This document shows, one piece after another, positions 23,185 through 34,626 of a DNA stretch of 64,000 nt (the first letter of the stretch is position 1; each line of letters opens with the position of its first letter). The DNA is from Globodera rostochiensis (lineage: Eukaryota; Nematoda; Chromadorea; Rhabditida; Heteroderidae). A program made the translations under genes and the position numbers. The notes under the pieces were generated by a model. The model was not told the origin of the DNA. It saw only the letters and a list, made by a program, of their open reading frames with translations, and did not search any database. Location: the NCBI GenBank assembly GCA_018350325.1, contig JAEVLN010000018.1, positions 562,185-626,184 of the forward strand, read 5' to 3'.

Positions 23185-23755
23185 TAGAGCCTGGATTTTT
23201 AGGGTTTAACCTATTTTTTTGCGGATAGACTTTGAAGAGAGAAGCTCAGAAAAGGCATTCATTTCGAATATTTTTTGAATTAGAGTGACTTTTTAGTCAC
23301 TATAAATCCCTATTTCGGCCTTTTTGAGAATAAATTCCTATTTCGCCATTTTTGCGTTTTTAGTCCCTATTTTGGCACTTTTGCCCTAAATTTAAGAAAA
23401 AAAAAATGCAAATTTTAGGCATTTTTCCGAAATTTCATAAGAAAAATGCAAAAAAACAAAAACTAAAATCTACCCCTAAAATCTATAATTTTTTTTCTCA
23501 TAAATGCACCCCTAAAAAGGGGCTTTTTTCGTGGATCAAAAATGCCCTCCCAAAGATCGACATTTTCCCTAAAAAGTTTTATTTGGTATTTTTTTAAAAA
23601 TTAATAAAAAAAATTGATCGTTTTTAGTCAGTTTTAGCACATTTTTTAGTCCCTATTTTGCCACTTTTTGGGCTTTTAGTCCCTATTTTGGGGGTTTTAG
23701 TCCCTATTATAGGTCCCTATTTCATGTTTTTTAATCCCTAAAAATCCGGGCTCTA
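23185..23755. mobile_element. hAT-like non-autonomous element (571 bp)
   Basis: Starts TAGAGCCTGGATTTTTAGGG and ends CCCTAAAAATCCGGGCTCTA, with the identical 8-bp flank CTCATGCC on both sides. The interior repeats TTTTAGTCCCTATTTTGG. Confidence 0.88.
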
Positions 23756-23990
23756 CTCATGCCCAAAAGAAGTTATGTGCCCGGGACTGAATTCAGTGAG
23801 GACTCACTTGACCACTGTGTAAAAAGTCACAAAATCGCACTGAAATGATTTCGAGTTTGAACCCACGCAAAGATTTTTTTCTGATTCTTGCTTTAGGGAG
23901 TCGATTGGTATATGATTTGGATGATTGGGAGATATGTTAAATATTTTTCCAAAAATAATTCTCGGCATTTTACTTGCAATTAATTTTTGC

Positions 23991-24781
23991 TTACGCTTCC
24001 TTGTTGACCGATGTGGAAAGTTCCAAGGTCGGCTTGTCGCCCTTCTGCACCTTTCCGCCATACGAAATCTGGAATCCGTGAAGGACTTTTTCCCCAAATT
24101 TCGGCCATTGTTTCTGCGCATTCGAACACTTTTCGGCAATTTCATTCTTTCCATTGTAATTTTTCAACTGAAATTGCGTTTGCAGTATCATTTGCGTATT
24201 TGCCGGGTCCATTCGGCCGACAAAACAAAAAATCAATCTTAACCAATCAATTATGTCCGGGCTTCTCGGCCCCTAACCAACTTCTCCTTCTCCACTGTGC
24301 TTTCGTTACAAGGATAGGGACATATCTGGAACATCATTTTACGCGCTGCGTCATTTTCGCCACCATTGAAGTACAGCTTGACCAGCTCGGGCACCGCCCC
24401 TTTGATCAACGTTGCGTTGATGGTACTAACAAGAACAAAAAATGTAAATATTATTATTTGACATAGGTAACTTACATTTCTCCTTTGTGCACATATATCG
24501 TTAGATTATTAATCGCATCATCCCAAGTCACTGCCTTTCCAGTTTTCCACTCCCAAAACTCTTCCAGTCCAGCAGTGTTTCGTTGGCGTTTTACACGGCC
24601 CGAATAGTCATCCGACCCGTCCAGAGACACTAAAAATTATTATTTCAACTTGCATTAATTTGTCTTGTTAAAGCATTAAACAAAAATTCTCGCCCGAAGT
24701 TGCATCCGCGCCGGTCGAGGTACTTTCCAAATGGAAAAGACCAATCAGCGCCCAAATTTGAAGGAATTTGGCAAAATACAT
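23991..24781 (-). CDS. Unrecognised secreted protein (multi-exon, possibly damaged at its 3' part)
   Basis: Minus-strand exons 24781-24682, 24629-24476 and from 24425 downward join in frame at GT-AG borders. The start gives a signal peptide (MYFAKFLQIWALIGLFHLES). The next exon carries a dibasic KRQR processing-like site and EEFWEWKTGKAVTWDDAINN, and the third KGAVPELVKLYFNGGENDAA and CPYPCNES. A further convincing coding stretch (24236-23991; GRMDPANTQMILQTQFQLKN ... LELSTSVNKEA, stop) lies in another frame and I could not place its splice site, so the gene may be frameshifted. A short relic with a similar C-terminus (DLELSTSTSTQT) is at 31975-32020. No family recognised. Confidence 0.5.
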
Positions 24782-27599
24782 TTATCTTGAAAATCAAGTA
24801 TTTACGGGTACTAAATAAATTATAAATGAATTCGTTTTATTGGTTGTGCGTTATTGGGGGGATCATTGGGAACTGTGAAATCTGTCGACATCAGTCCATC
24901 GTGTAAACCTTCGCGGGGGAGGGGGGAGTTTGGAATGGGATGGATGCTTATTCATCGAGGAGAGTTAAAAAAAGAATCGTCACTTTTTTGCTTTTATTAA
25001 ATGGACAAATAAATTCCTATTACTTGGGCTTCTAAAAAAATATGCATTTTATGCAAACTATTAACATATTTTAATTTCAGAACGGACAAAAAAATAATTA
25101 TTTTTGATTTTGTTGTTATTTCGAAATTTTAAATTATTTGTATTTTGACATTTCTAGATTAGCTGACTAGCGACAAGTTTCGAAGGGATTAGGGTAAAAG
25201 AGATTGTTGGGCCGGCGGCGGCATAAAAACCCTTTAAATTAAAAAAAATAAAAACAAAAAAAAATTAAAAAAAACCGAAAAACTATTTGCCTTATGCGGC
25301 AGGCATCATTTTAGAGAGGATAATGTCCCGGCTATTCAAAAAGAATGTGAATTTGAAATGACTGTTTGAAATTGTTTGGGACATATTGCTATTGAATTTA
25401 AAACTGTTAACGTCACGTCGATGTTGGTGTTGAAGTGGTACGTGGTGTTGCTAGAATGGTTGTGGGTGGGGGCTTGAACCAGGGAATGGGCGAAAAATTT
25501 TCAAGTGAATTAAAAAATTATTATTTTTTAAAATAATTATTTAAATATTGCTTGAAATATTCGCAGTATTTTAAAAAAAATTATAAGGTTGCATTTTTTG
25601 CTTCAGCGGCCTTCTTAAGCCTATTTTAAGCTTTTAGGGATGGAGGGGGGGGGGGGGGGTCGGTGGTGCCGATAGGTGCCGCCGAGAAAAGATGAGAAAC
25701 TTTGTATAAAATTTTGCCAAAATCAAACCGTTTTATCATTTAGTTTCTCGTTAAAAAGTTTAGTTAAGAAATTCGCACTAGATTTTTGAAAATTGGACCT
25801 AAAAATTGACAAACCTGTTTACCAAAATCCATTTCTTATATTGAAGGTTTTCACGCATAAATTAGTCGCGGGCCGCGATTTTCCCTTACGGCGCAAATGT
25901 CTGCCAACCGATTTTTTTAGCCCTTGGTTGCAAACCGCTTAACAAATTGACTCAAAAAGTTATGGGAACTTAAAATATATTTTTCAAAAAATTTGTAGGC
26001 AACCCTGCATAATTTAATAATTTTTGAGTTTTAGAAAAAAAACTATTTTAAGGTTTTTAGACCTATTTAGTTTTGCCAAAAAGTACGGTTTAGCCGGACC
26101 CTAAAAATGTTCGAAAATCCACCACCGTAATCCGGTTACATCCCAGGGTGAAGACACTTTTAGTGTGTGATTTCAAACTCAACTAAACCAATTTGTAATT
26201 ATTATTTTTTAAACAGAAGAATGTTGTCCTATTCTAGCACACCATATATCAATCAACTTGATGAAAACCACTTTAAAGCACAAGGTTGTGCACGATCAGT
26301 TTTAAACCGGGGGTACCGGTTTTCGGTTTCGGGTTTGGGCCGACACCCGGTTTATGTCAACCCATAGGGGGATCCTCTTGATTTTCAAATTCATAAATTT
26401 TGGACCAATTTTTTGAACAAATTTCGTTAAATTCTAAAATTTTCTCGGCGGTGCCTACTGGCAAATAAGAACAAATTATAAAACGTTTTACATAAATCTG
26501 ATAAAACATTTATTTTGTTTAATTGCTAAATCTTGGCTCACACCGAGGGGCAGGGTGGGGGGAGCGGGGTTCGGCGGTGCTGATAGGCGCTACTGAGAAA
26601 ATTTTGAATTTTTACTCAATTTGTCAAAAGATTTGCAACCAAAATTTTAATTTATTAATTTGAAATCAATATGTCAAAATGGTTAATACCATTTTTAATT
26701 TTCTCAATAAACTCCATTAAAAATTGCATCATTAGTGGTGTATTTTTTCATTTTTACGCCGAAACCGGAAGACCGGGAAGCAAAAACCTTAATTTTTTTA
26801 TTTTGCTTTATAATCGTTTTTTTAAAAATTAATAGGGTGTTGATGAAGCAGTTCATTTCAGTGTAGCCTTTCTGTGCCAGCAAATTTTGAAAGTTTTTTT
26901 CAAACTCAGTCACTGTAATGAAAGTGTTTTGAAGCCATAGGTAAAGTATGAGACAAACGATTCATAGCAATAGGAATTTGAAAATTCAAATGCAATTTTT
27001 TTCCATTTTGCAAAAACGGACATATGATAAAGAACATTAAATTAACGGAATCGTGTCGCAAACAGCATTTTGAGTTATTTTCTTCAGTAAAAAATTGACA
27101 CGCACGTCGATGCACTAACTTTTGTTAGATGCATCAGATCCTTCTCAAATTTCACGGTCGTTCCGCCAATAAGCATAGGCTCCATAAGGTTTCGATAATG
27201 CCCGTTTCGACAATTCCGTTTGCATCTTAGCATTTAAAATCCTTTAAGATCCCCAGATATGATGCCATCCTTCTAAGGAATTAATAGTTTATTAGTTCTT
27301 GACAGCCCTTCTTGAATGCGCTCGGTCTGATTCCAAAGCTAAAACTCAAACACCATTTCACATCGTTTCTTGAAATTAAAAAATTCTAGAAAACAGGTTC
27401 CGAGACCCCAAAAGGCACAAGCCTTTTCTCGAGTCTCGACTGAGACTGAGACTTTTTCGAAAAATTTAGCTTTAGGTTCCAAAAACTCGTAAAATTGAGC
27501 CGTTTTATTTATTGTTTGACATCATGGTGTACTTATTAAAAAATTCAATTATTATTACCCAATTTAATACCTTTTTACGTTCAGTACTTACTAAAATAG
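24782..27599. other. Intergenic repeat field
   Basis: No supported gene. It holds a G-run plus hairpin repeat (25646-25683), two more degenerate hairpin-repeat copies (about 26447 and 26572) and AT-rich sequence. A CGAGACCCC/TCGAGTCTCGACTGAGACT patch lies at about 27400-27455. Confidence 0.45.
25662..25683. repeat. Dispersed GC-rich hairpin repeat with G-run
   Basis: GGTGGTGCCGATAGGTGCCG follows a long run of Gs and precedes the AT-rich arm, as in the other copies. Confidence 0.65.
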
Positions 27600-27918
27600 A
27601 TTACTTCGCATCCAAGCATGGCACTCGGAATGCATCGGAGGAGAATTTCTTGGACAGAGCATGGAAGGGCGGCCTTTTGAGTATGGAGAATGCCGTTTCG
27701 GCGCTTTCCTTTGATCTTTTGGCCGAAATTCCCCAGGGGGGCAAACTCGGAATTATCGGAACGGGTGGCAAATGCGAGCTGCGCATTGTTTTGGTGAGAT
27801 TAAATGCAATTAAAATACTGTTTTTTAATCCATAATTATAATAAAACATTAGAAAGGCGATGGACTGGAAAAGTGTTTGGACAAACAATGCGAAAACAGC
27901 AACCCCTACTTGCCTTAG
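27600..27918 (+). pseudogene. 5'-truncated copy of the 22.5-kb unknown family
   Basis: Coding similarity runs 27600-27793 (SKHGTRNASEENFLDRAWKG ... EIPQGGKLGIIGTGGKCELR) and, after a GTGAGA...TTAG intron, 27853-27918 (KGDGLEKCLDKQC..., stop). Both parts are undamaged, but the N-terminal segment found at 22965-23050 is absent upstream. It is either truncated or uses another first exon. ATG codons upstream in frame give no signal peptide. Confidence 0.5.
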
Positions 27919-28924
27919 CGATCAAATGATTGCATTTGGAGAAGGGCCTGCTTTTTAATCACAAAGAGACGGGAAACGATTATTTTTAAATGGAAAAAGA
28001 AGTTTGTTTTAACTCAAAATACCACTCACATAAAGATAAAGAATGACTGAAGCCATATTTGAAATTAAAAAAATCAATCCAAAAATGCCAGATTGCGTTT
28101 GGTCTTTCCAATAACTTTTTCTAAAAAAGGCAAAATTTACGTCGTTTAATTAACAAATATATTTTAAGAATGATAATTATGGATTGGCAAACTTAAACCT
28201 AAGCTAGCTTAGGTTAGGCCTAAGCCTAAGCTCAGGTGTCACATATGTTCAGCATCAGTTGGCTCAGACGCAGCTGACCCCACTATATTTTGTCTGGTTT
28301 TATGTCAGGCAGCGGGAATTCACGTCCCGGTTTTGGGAGCGGGAGTCCCGATTTCGAGACTAAAAAGTCCTTGTTTCCGGATCGGGTTGGCCAAAAGCGA
28401 GACAAGGATTCCAAAAACCCCGCGAATTTCCCCACTTGTCGCAGTGAGGATTCCGGCCCCGTGCTAACTTCATCCGTAAGGCATCTTAAAATGTACATAA
28501 AATTGTAAAAATCGTGGTAGAAGTGATCTTTAAAGACATTCCAAAATGACCATTTCTGCAGTCAGATAATGATTGATTATTATTTATATTTTTACTAAAT
28601 TTAAAATAAATTTAAATTAGTTTGTAATCGTTTCCCAATGAATCGCGCCATTCGTTTATTCGACATTCAAATAAATAGCGATGTGTAATCTTTTTTCGTT
28701 TGGGTCCATGTGGACGGGCAGGGGATGGCAAAAATGTGTCATTTAGAGAAATATTTTTATTTGGTCCATCCATTCCATTCCATTTTTTTTTTAATTTTTT
28801 AAAGGACATCACAGTGAGTTTTAAAAGATTTTCACAAATGAATTGTGAAAACATTGAGCAGTTTAGTCGATTTTATGAGTTAGGTATCATCAATTTTTAT
28901 TAAATTATTAATTATTTTACAGAT
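27919..28924. other. Intergenic; promoter-side region of the 28925 gene
   Basis: A CCTAAGCTAGCTTAGGTTAGGC patch (28197-28235) repeats the telomere-like word of the 2.4-kb array. A CGGGA-rich degenerate element lies at about 28290-28460. From about 28600 the sequence aligns with 8010-8254 upstream of the paralogue, ending in TTTTACAGATATG. Confidence 0.5.
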
Positions 28925-31466
28925 ATGAATGCAATTGCAGCATCTCTTATTCTGGTTTTGAGCTCCGTTTTCATGGATTCTTGTAGCGGTAATATTTTTA
29001 ATTAAATTTTTAAATTATTTTAATTTTACAAGGATTGGAATGCAAAATCGGCCGTAACATAATTGTGGATAATAGCCTGATCATCAAAAATAGCAGCATC
29101 GGAACATGCCCGCTTGATTATTCAAATTATTGTCTGGCTAGAAGATGCATAAAAGGTCAAAGTTCATTTTGTTAGCCAATATTGCAATAGGATTTTAACA
29201 ATTACTATTTTTTATAAAATAATTAATAATATCCATGGAGTTAGCGGTCACCACTAACTGAGTATTTTTGGCCATAATCGGCGTTAGCGGAACCAATGGG
29301 TTTTTTTTCAACTTCTTTTTTTTCTGGTTACAGCCGGTTCCGTGCCGAGTTGCTAAAAGTGTTAACTCTGTCACCGGGCGTGTGAGTGGGCTGGGCAGTG
29401 TTAACAACCAGGGTTGTCGGTTCCTGGGAATTCGTCGGGTCTCCGAACTGGAACCGAACCTAAACTTTTCGGGTACCCAAACCGAGAACCGAACCGAAAC
29501 TTTTCGGGTACCCGAACCGAGAACCGAACCGAAACTTTTCGGGTACCCGAACCGAGAACCGAACCGAAACTTTTCGGGTACCCGAACCGAGAACCGAACC
29601 GAAACTTTTCGGGTACCCGAACCGAGAACCGAACCGAAAAAATCCCGGTTCTACGGTGCAGTTCGGTTCGGTTCGGAACCGACAACCCTATTAACAACAG
29701 GGTTCATAGAAAGTTAATCATTCAAGATACACTTTTTGATTTTTATTAATTCAGTGGGTGCTTTGCGAACTTTTTCAGCGATCTTTTGGGGGTGCGAGAA
29801 TGGCAAAAGTGTTATTGACTGCATTGAGCAAACTCAACAAGATATTGAGGACAAATTGAATTTGACGAACATTCAGTGCCATTGTGACTATGGAGAAAAA
29901 GGGAAAGATTTGACAAATGTGCACTACGAAGTTATAACCGCCAAGCGTGTGTCAATCGTTAATTATTAGGGCGCGGATTTATATTGACTAAAACGCGAAA
30001 TATTGACATAAAATATTTACCAAAAAACCCCAAAATATTGACCAAATACCCCAAAGTGCCAACCTATTGATTAAAAAATGTCCGAAAACTGTTTGTGAGA
30101 ATGTTGATCTTTGGTGGATGGATTTTTGGTCAAAGAAAAAGTGATTTTTAGGAGGTGCATTTTTGAATGCCTAAAATATTGATTTATTATGGAAAAAATG
30201 GCAAAATATTGATTTATTCTTAAAAAAGCCAAAATAATTGATTTATAGTGAATAAAAAGTCGCTCTAAATCCGCGCCCTATTAATTATATCAAATGTATA
30301 TAACTCTTAATTAGCGCTACAATGCAAAAAAGGACACTTCGATTCGGACGGATTTGGCGGCACTTTGGTTGGCGAGTGCAATGACAGAGACCATTTTTGT
30401 TTTATGGCCAGTTGTGCTAAAGGTGAACGCTGAGTGTATAATTTTTATGTTTTATTAAAAACAAACACAAATTTAAGACCTGTTCGAGTTTGTGATTGAT
30501 CTTTTTGTGGGAGATAAACTAGGGTGGCACGGGACTCCCGCTCAACAAAAACCGGGCAAAAAAAAGATTGGTTAAAAACCGGGATTATTAGTCCTAAAGG
30601 AATTCTAAAAAACCGGTAGAAATTTGCTTACGAAAATGATAAAAATGACCATTTCAGTACTGGTCCCGGTCCTGTGCCACCCTAATATAAACTAGAGTTG
30701 GCCGGGATCACGGTCGGGATCGGGCGGGATTATCCCGGTTTTTGAAAAGTCGTAATCCCGATCCCGGTTTTTAAAAGGTCGTAATCCCGATCCCGGTCCC
30801 GATTCAACATGCTGATCCCGATCCCGGCTTTCACGATCCCGGTTAATCCCGATCCCAGTTTTTACCAAAAATCTCGATCCCGGCCAACTCTAATATAAAC
30901 TGATATTTAAATAAAAAGTGCTTTAGGGAATGAGCATGTGAAGCAGGAGTGGGATTGTTCCCGTAATAGGAATTGTGCCGCAATTAGTGAACGAGTCGGG
31001 AAAGCTATCAATTCCTCGGTGAGTTGCAAATGCCTTTTTGGGAAAGCGGATGTCGACATGGCAAATGAAAATTTCACGCGTGAAATGATGTCAACGACCA
31101 CCACGGCAAAACCGACAACGACCACCACGGCAAAACCGACAACGACCACCAAGAAACAAACAACGACGACTACGGACAAACCGACGACAACCGCCACGGC
31201 GAAACCCATGGACAAATCAACGGCACCATCGGAGGGGCCATCCGCTAATACGCCTGAAGGTTGAATATTCTTTCTTTCCATGATTAAACAAGACAAACCT
31301 TTACAGCAAATTGTAGCGCACGTCACAACGTTGCGATCTTTTGCAACATGTTTATGGCACTTGGTATTATTATACAGTTCGGTTACAAAAATATTTTATA
31401 TTCATTTCAGGCGTTCTTGCATCGGCCCATTCGATGCTTATTGGCCATCGTTTCAATGCTGCTTGA
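28925..31466 (+). CDS. Secreted two-domain cysteine-rich (ET/Ly6-like) protein with mucin-like stalk (7 exons)
   Basis: Exons 28925-28988, 29033-29155, 29755-29946, 30315-30422, 30927-31259, 31307-31363, 31411-31466 join in phase 1 and mirror the 8255-10461 paralogue border for border. Exon 1 is a signal peptide (MNAIAASLILVLSSVFMDSC). Domain 1: LECKIGRN...CLARRCIKG + FWGCENGKSVIDC...QCHCDYGEKGKDLTN. Domain 2: LQCKKGHFDSDG...HFCFMASCAKG + EWDCSRNRNC...SCKCLFGKADVDMAN. A longer Thr/Lys/Pro stalk and the hydrophobic end FCNMFMALGVLAS follow. Unlike the paralogue, domain 1 keeps its WGC cysteine. Introns 2-4 carry four complete hAT-like elements, which account for most of the size difference. 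The Asn-Leu-Thr and Asn-Ser-Ser sites suggest N-glycosylation. Function unknown. Confidence 0.85.
29409..29690. mobile_element. hAT-like miniature element in intron 2 (282 bp)
   Basis: Ends CAGGGTTGTCGGTTCC and GGAACCGACAACCCTA. Identical 8-bp flanks TTAACAAC (29401-29408, 29691-29698). The core is about five tandem copies of ACTTTTCGGGTACCCGAACC plus GAGAACCGAACCGAA, so it looks open in several frames. Confidence 0.9.
29967..30280. mobile_element. hAT-like element in intron 3 (314 bp)
   Basis: Ends TAGGGCGCGGATTTATATTG and CTCTAAATCCGCGCCCTA, with the identical flank TTAATTAT on both sides. The core repeats AAATATTGACCAAAAACCCC. Similar words at 3310-3420 mark a decayed copy. Confidence 0.88.
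30520..30684. mobile_element. hAT-like miniature element in intron 4 (165 bp)
   Basis: Ends TAGGGTGGCACGGGAC and GTCCTGTGCCACCCTA. Flanks AGATAAAC and ATATAAAC form an 8-bp duplication with one mismatch. Confidence 0.82.
30693..30892. mobile_element. hAT-like miniature element beside the previous one (200 bp)
   Basis: Ends TAGAGTTGGCCGGGATCAC and ATCCCGGCCAACTCTA. Identical flank ATATAAAC (30685-30692, 30893-30900). The left flank is also the right flank of the preceding element, so one inserted next to the other's duplicated target. Confidence 0.88.
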
Positions 31467-32264
31467 ACTGTGCGAATGGCGATAATAAAATATATTTCCG
31501 AGCTCTTGATCTATAACTTATAAGAGTTTTAATTCTAATTACTAATCAATTTGAATTTTTGTAACATTTAACATTCAAAATATTCTTTTCAAAATTATTG
31601 CTAAAATATTTATTTTTTGCTAATCATATCTTTCGTGTTTATGGTTTCTTTAATAACATTGGACAAAACATTTTGAAGAATATTGCCTTACAATATAGAT
31701 AAACAAAATTCGACAATGAAGCTGGTTTATTGAAAATCTCTCAAGTAGTCTACGTCGATCAAGATTTCCATTGAGAATCTCTAAAACGTCAAGATTTAAC
31801 AAGATTTCGATCAAAAATCTCGATCGGACCGATCTCTAGTTTGATCAAGCTGCCCTCATACGATGGATCCCTACGTAAGCTGGCATTGCATACCACCGGC
31901 TTTGTCATTGGGCGTTTATCTTAAATAGAAATACAAATTAATTCTTCTCGGCTTTTCGCTTGCAATTAATCTGCTTACGTTTGCGTGCTGGTCGACGTGG
32001 AAAGTTCCAAATCGGTTTGGTTTTTTTGATCATTACCTATTATGTGTACAGTATTTTTTTTTTGGCTATTTCGTAATACCGTATCTGTTTTTTTGGCATT
32101 CCGTATTTTTTTTTGACACGGACGACACCCCAAAATAGGCAAAAATGGCATTATTAAGTCCATTCTAGAAGCTCCAAATCAAGCTAAAAATGCGTTTTTT
32201 CGTGCAACTCAACGAGTCCAAGTTTGCAGAAAAACTTTTGTTTGTTTAAAGATATAAATATTAT

Positions 32265-33013
32265 CAGGGTACCCAGATCTGAGGTTTTAGCCTCATTTTG
32301 TGGTTTTTTGATAGTCCAATGAGGCTAAATTTTTAAAATGAGGTTTAGCCTCATTTTGTGGTTTTTTGGGGGTTGATGAGGTTTTTTGAGGCTTTTTAGA
32401 AATTTCACTGATAAATGGTAAATTTCTTTTAAATTTTGAATATTTGGCGTAATGTTAATTCATTTTTTCTCTATATTTTCAAAAAACCTCTTTTTCCATT
32501 GTTCCGGTTTGAAATAATTGGGAATTTTCTTAATAAAAAACCTCATTTTCATTTTTTTTAAAGCAAAAAAGCATCACATCTTCTGCAAATTTAGTTGCAA
32601 TCTCTTAACAAATCGAGTCAAAAACGCGAAAATTTTTCTCGGCGGCGCCTATCGGCACCGCCGACCCCCCCCCCCCCACTAAAAAAAGTATTTGGGAAAA
32701 CTGCGCGCAAAAAAAACATCATTTTAGCACAATGGACGGATGTGCGCAATTCATTGAAAGTTGAGACCGTGAAATCACTGGCCCAAATCAAAGTCAATTT
32801 CGATTATTCGTGCCCGAGTTTTACCAAATGTTAATTTCAAACAAAAAATTGCTTACATCGATCATGGATAATCAAAAATATGGGATTTGAACATTTGATA
32901 TTCACTATTTACCGGTTAAACAAAGGTTTTTAAAAAATGATGCTTTTTGGTCCCAAATGAGGCTTTTTTGCCTACCAAATGAGGCTTTTGAAAATTTTCA
33001 TCTGGAAACCCTG
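32265..33013. mobile_element. hAT-like non-autonomous element (749 bp) with nested hairpin repeat
   Basis: Starts CAGGGTACCCAGATCTGAGG and ends ATCTGGAAACCCTG, with the identical 8-bp flank AATATTAT (32257-32264, 33014-33021). GAGGTTTTAGCCTCATTTTG-like inverted words fill both sides, and a GC-rich hairpin copy sits at 32641-32662. Confidence 0.88.
32641..32662. repeat. Dispersed GC-rich hairpin repeat with C-run
   Basis: Same 22-bp hairpin and AT arm as 509-530, followed by about ten Cs. It lies within the 32265-33013 element. Confidence 0.7.
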
Positions 33014-33067
33014 AATATTATTTGTTTAAAAAACAGGAAACATTATTTACTCGTATTTTTAATTAAA

Positions 33068-33210
33068 AGAATTTGGCTTCGAACGATTTGATCTATGCAG
33101 GAAATGTGCAGGAAATGAATATAAAGCATTGGTTTAATAAACACAGACATATTATTTTCAAAAAAAATTATTACTAAAATTAATTACATTTGCATTTTTT
33201 AAGCCGTTCA
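33068..33210 (+). promoter_or_regulatory. Conserved upstream block of the HTH-repeat family
   Basis: GAACGATTTGATCTATGCAGG ... AATATAAAGCATTG is shared with the blocks upstream of the genes at 51999 and 60282 (TTTGATCTTTACAGGAAACT, then AATATAAAGCATTG). AATATAAAG is TATA-like. It probably contains the promoter and 5' UTR. Confidence 0.55.
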
Positions 33211-34626
33211 ATGAAAATTCAGCGATTAATTATTTTCTTAATTTGTGCAACATTTTTGATCAAAAATGCCGAATCTGTGGATCAACACGAAGAAAGTTCA
33301 AAACTTTATAAAATATATGATGAAATATTTGGAGAAGGTTGGGACGAGGAGGTGCCGGAAGAAACCAAAGAATGGCATAAAATGGAAACACAGACAAGAG
33401 AAGTTGAGAATAAATCAACTGATCAGCCCAATCCAAATGAACAAAACTTTTCTGATCATAATGAAATTGATGCAATGGTTGATCAAAATTGTGACGAAGA
33501 CGACATTGAATTTATTGAAGAAAATGAAGCTGATTTAACTGATCAAAATGATTGCATTGATGGACAAAAATGTCAAAAAATGCAAGAAAATGGCACAAAA
33601 CTCATAAAAAGACGCAAAAATAATTATTCTGATCAGCAAAAACGTGAAATTTTAAATCAATATTATCAAATTAAAAAAAGCAATCCGAAAATAAGTGCTA
33701 TCGAAATAGCAAAAAGTTTAAATATTTCAAGATACACATTATGTCGCTGGAAAAGGGAACTTAGGAATATTGCTTCAAAAATGGGGAATGATTGTTCTGC
33801 AAAAACTGAGCTCAATCAAAAGAGTCCAAACAAAATTTATTCTGATCAGCAAAAGCGTGAAATTGTTGAAAAATTTATTAAATTGAAAAATGAATATAAG
33901 CAAAAAGGAAACCATGCAAAAAAGGAATGGTATAAAATTTATGCCAAAATTTCGATGAGTATCGGTGTCGGTAAGAACACAATTCAAAAATGGAAAAAAG
34001 AGTTCGGACTAAGCATAAAATTGCATTCAAAAAAAGAGAAGAGTGAAAAACTAAAGCAATATTGTGAAATTAAAAGAAACAATCCGAAAATGAAAGAAGT
34101 TGAAATTTCGAAAAGATTAAATATTGGAGAAAGCACCCTAGGGCAATGGAAAAGGGAACTCAAAAATCCTGTCAAAGATGATAATGATAATTCTTTACAA
34201 AAGGAACTCGATCAAATAACTCAACTCAAAGTTTATTCTGATCAACAAAAGCGTGAAATTGTTGAAAAATTTATTAAAATGATCAATGAATATAAGCAAA
34301 AAGGGAAATATTCATTAAAAGAATGGAATCAAAACTATGCACAAATAGCGAATTGTTTCGGTGTCAATATCGGAACTCTTTGGAAATGGAAAAAGGAGTT
34401 GGATTTAACTCGGAATTACCATTCGTATAGTGACAAAGAAAAAATGGAAAAATTGAAGCAATTTTTTGAGATCAAAAAAAACAATCCAAAAATGCCAGTT
34501 TCCGACATTGCCAATTTGTTGAATATTGGCACACGCACATTGAATAGATGGAAAGCGAAATTCATGGGCATTGGAGTAAATGAGAAACATGCTGAAGAAG
34601 CTGCTGACTCGACTGATCATGAATGA
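33211..34626 (+). CDS. Secreted protein with five tandem helix-turn-helix repeats (471 aa)
   Basis: Single-exon frame from ATG at 33211 (MKIQRLIIFLICATFLIKNA signal peptide; the longer frame from 33190 has no ATG). The mature N-terminus has YKIYDEIFGEGWDEEV, the acidic-aromatic motif of the family, then an acidic region with repeated DQ pairs. From about residue 138 five HTH-like repeats follow (starts near 138, 210, 273, 341, 405), alternating short (NPKxxxxEIAKSLNISRYTL, RWKREL) and long (with an EYKQKG...KEW insertion) forms. A basic KRRKNN precedes repeat 1 and could act as a nuclear-localisation signal. The repeat matches the pattern of Brinker/CENP-B/transposase-type HTH domains (I-A-x-x-L-x-I-x-x-x-T-L-x-x-W-K). 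It is the longest member here; other members have three repeats. A role as an exported DNA-binding effector is inference. Confidence 0.85.
   Translation: MKIQRLIIFLICATFLIKNAESVDQHEESSKLYKIYDEIFGEGWDEEVPEETKEWHKMETQTREVENKSTDQPNPNEQNFSDHNEIDAMVDQNCDEDDIEFIEENEADLTDQNDCIDGQKCQKMQENGTKLIKRRKNNYSDQQKREILNQYYQIKKSNPKISAIEIAKSLNISRYTLCRWKRELRNIASKMGNDCSAKTELNQKSPNKIYSDQQKREIVEKFIKLKNEYKQKGNHAKKEWYKIYAKISMSIGVGKNTIQKWKKEFGLSIKLHSKKEKSEKLKQYCEIKRNNPKMKEVEISKRLNIGESTLGQWKRELKNPVKDDNDNSLQKELDQITQLKVYSDQQKREIVEKFIKMINEYKQKGKYSLKEWNQNYAQIANCFGVNIGTLWKWKKELDLTRNYHSYSDKEKMEKLKQFFEIKKNNPKMPVSDIANLLNIGTRTLNRWKAKFMGIGVNEKHAEEAADSTDHE

Larger units (their letters stand above)
31467..33067. other. Intergenic; relic and transposon
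   Basis: On the minus strand 31975-32020 reads DLELSTSTSTQT, similar to the C-terminus of the 24-kb secreted protein. CAAGATTT/AATCTC words lie around 31740-31840. A 749-bp hAT-like element follows. No intact gene. Confidence 0.45.

Noticed and set aside
29268..29749. Overlapping frames with repeating TRTENRTETFRVPEP-like peptide
   Set aside because: They are the repetitive core of a MITE (29409-29690) lying in an intron.
33260..34175. Minus-strand and alternative-frame open frames over the five-repeat HTH gene
   Set aside because: Mirror images of an AT-rich single-exon gene; no signal peptide or homology of their own.
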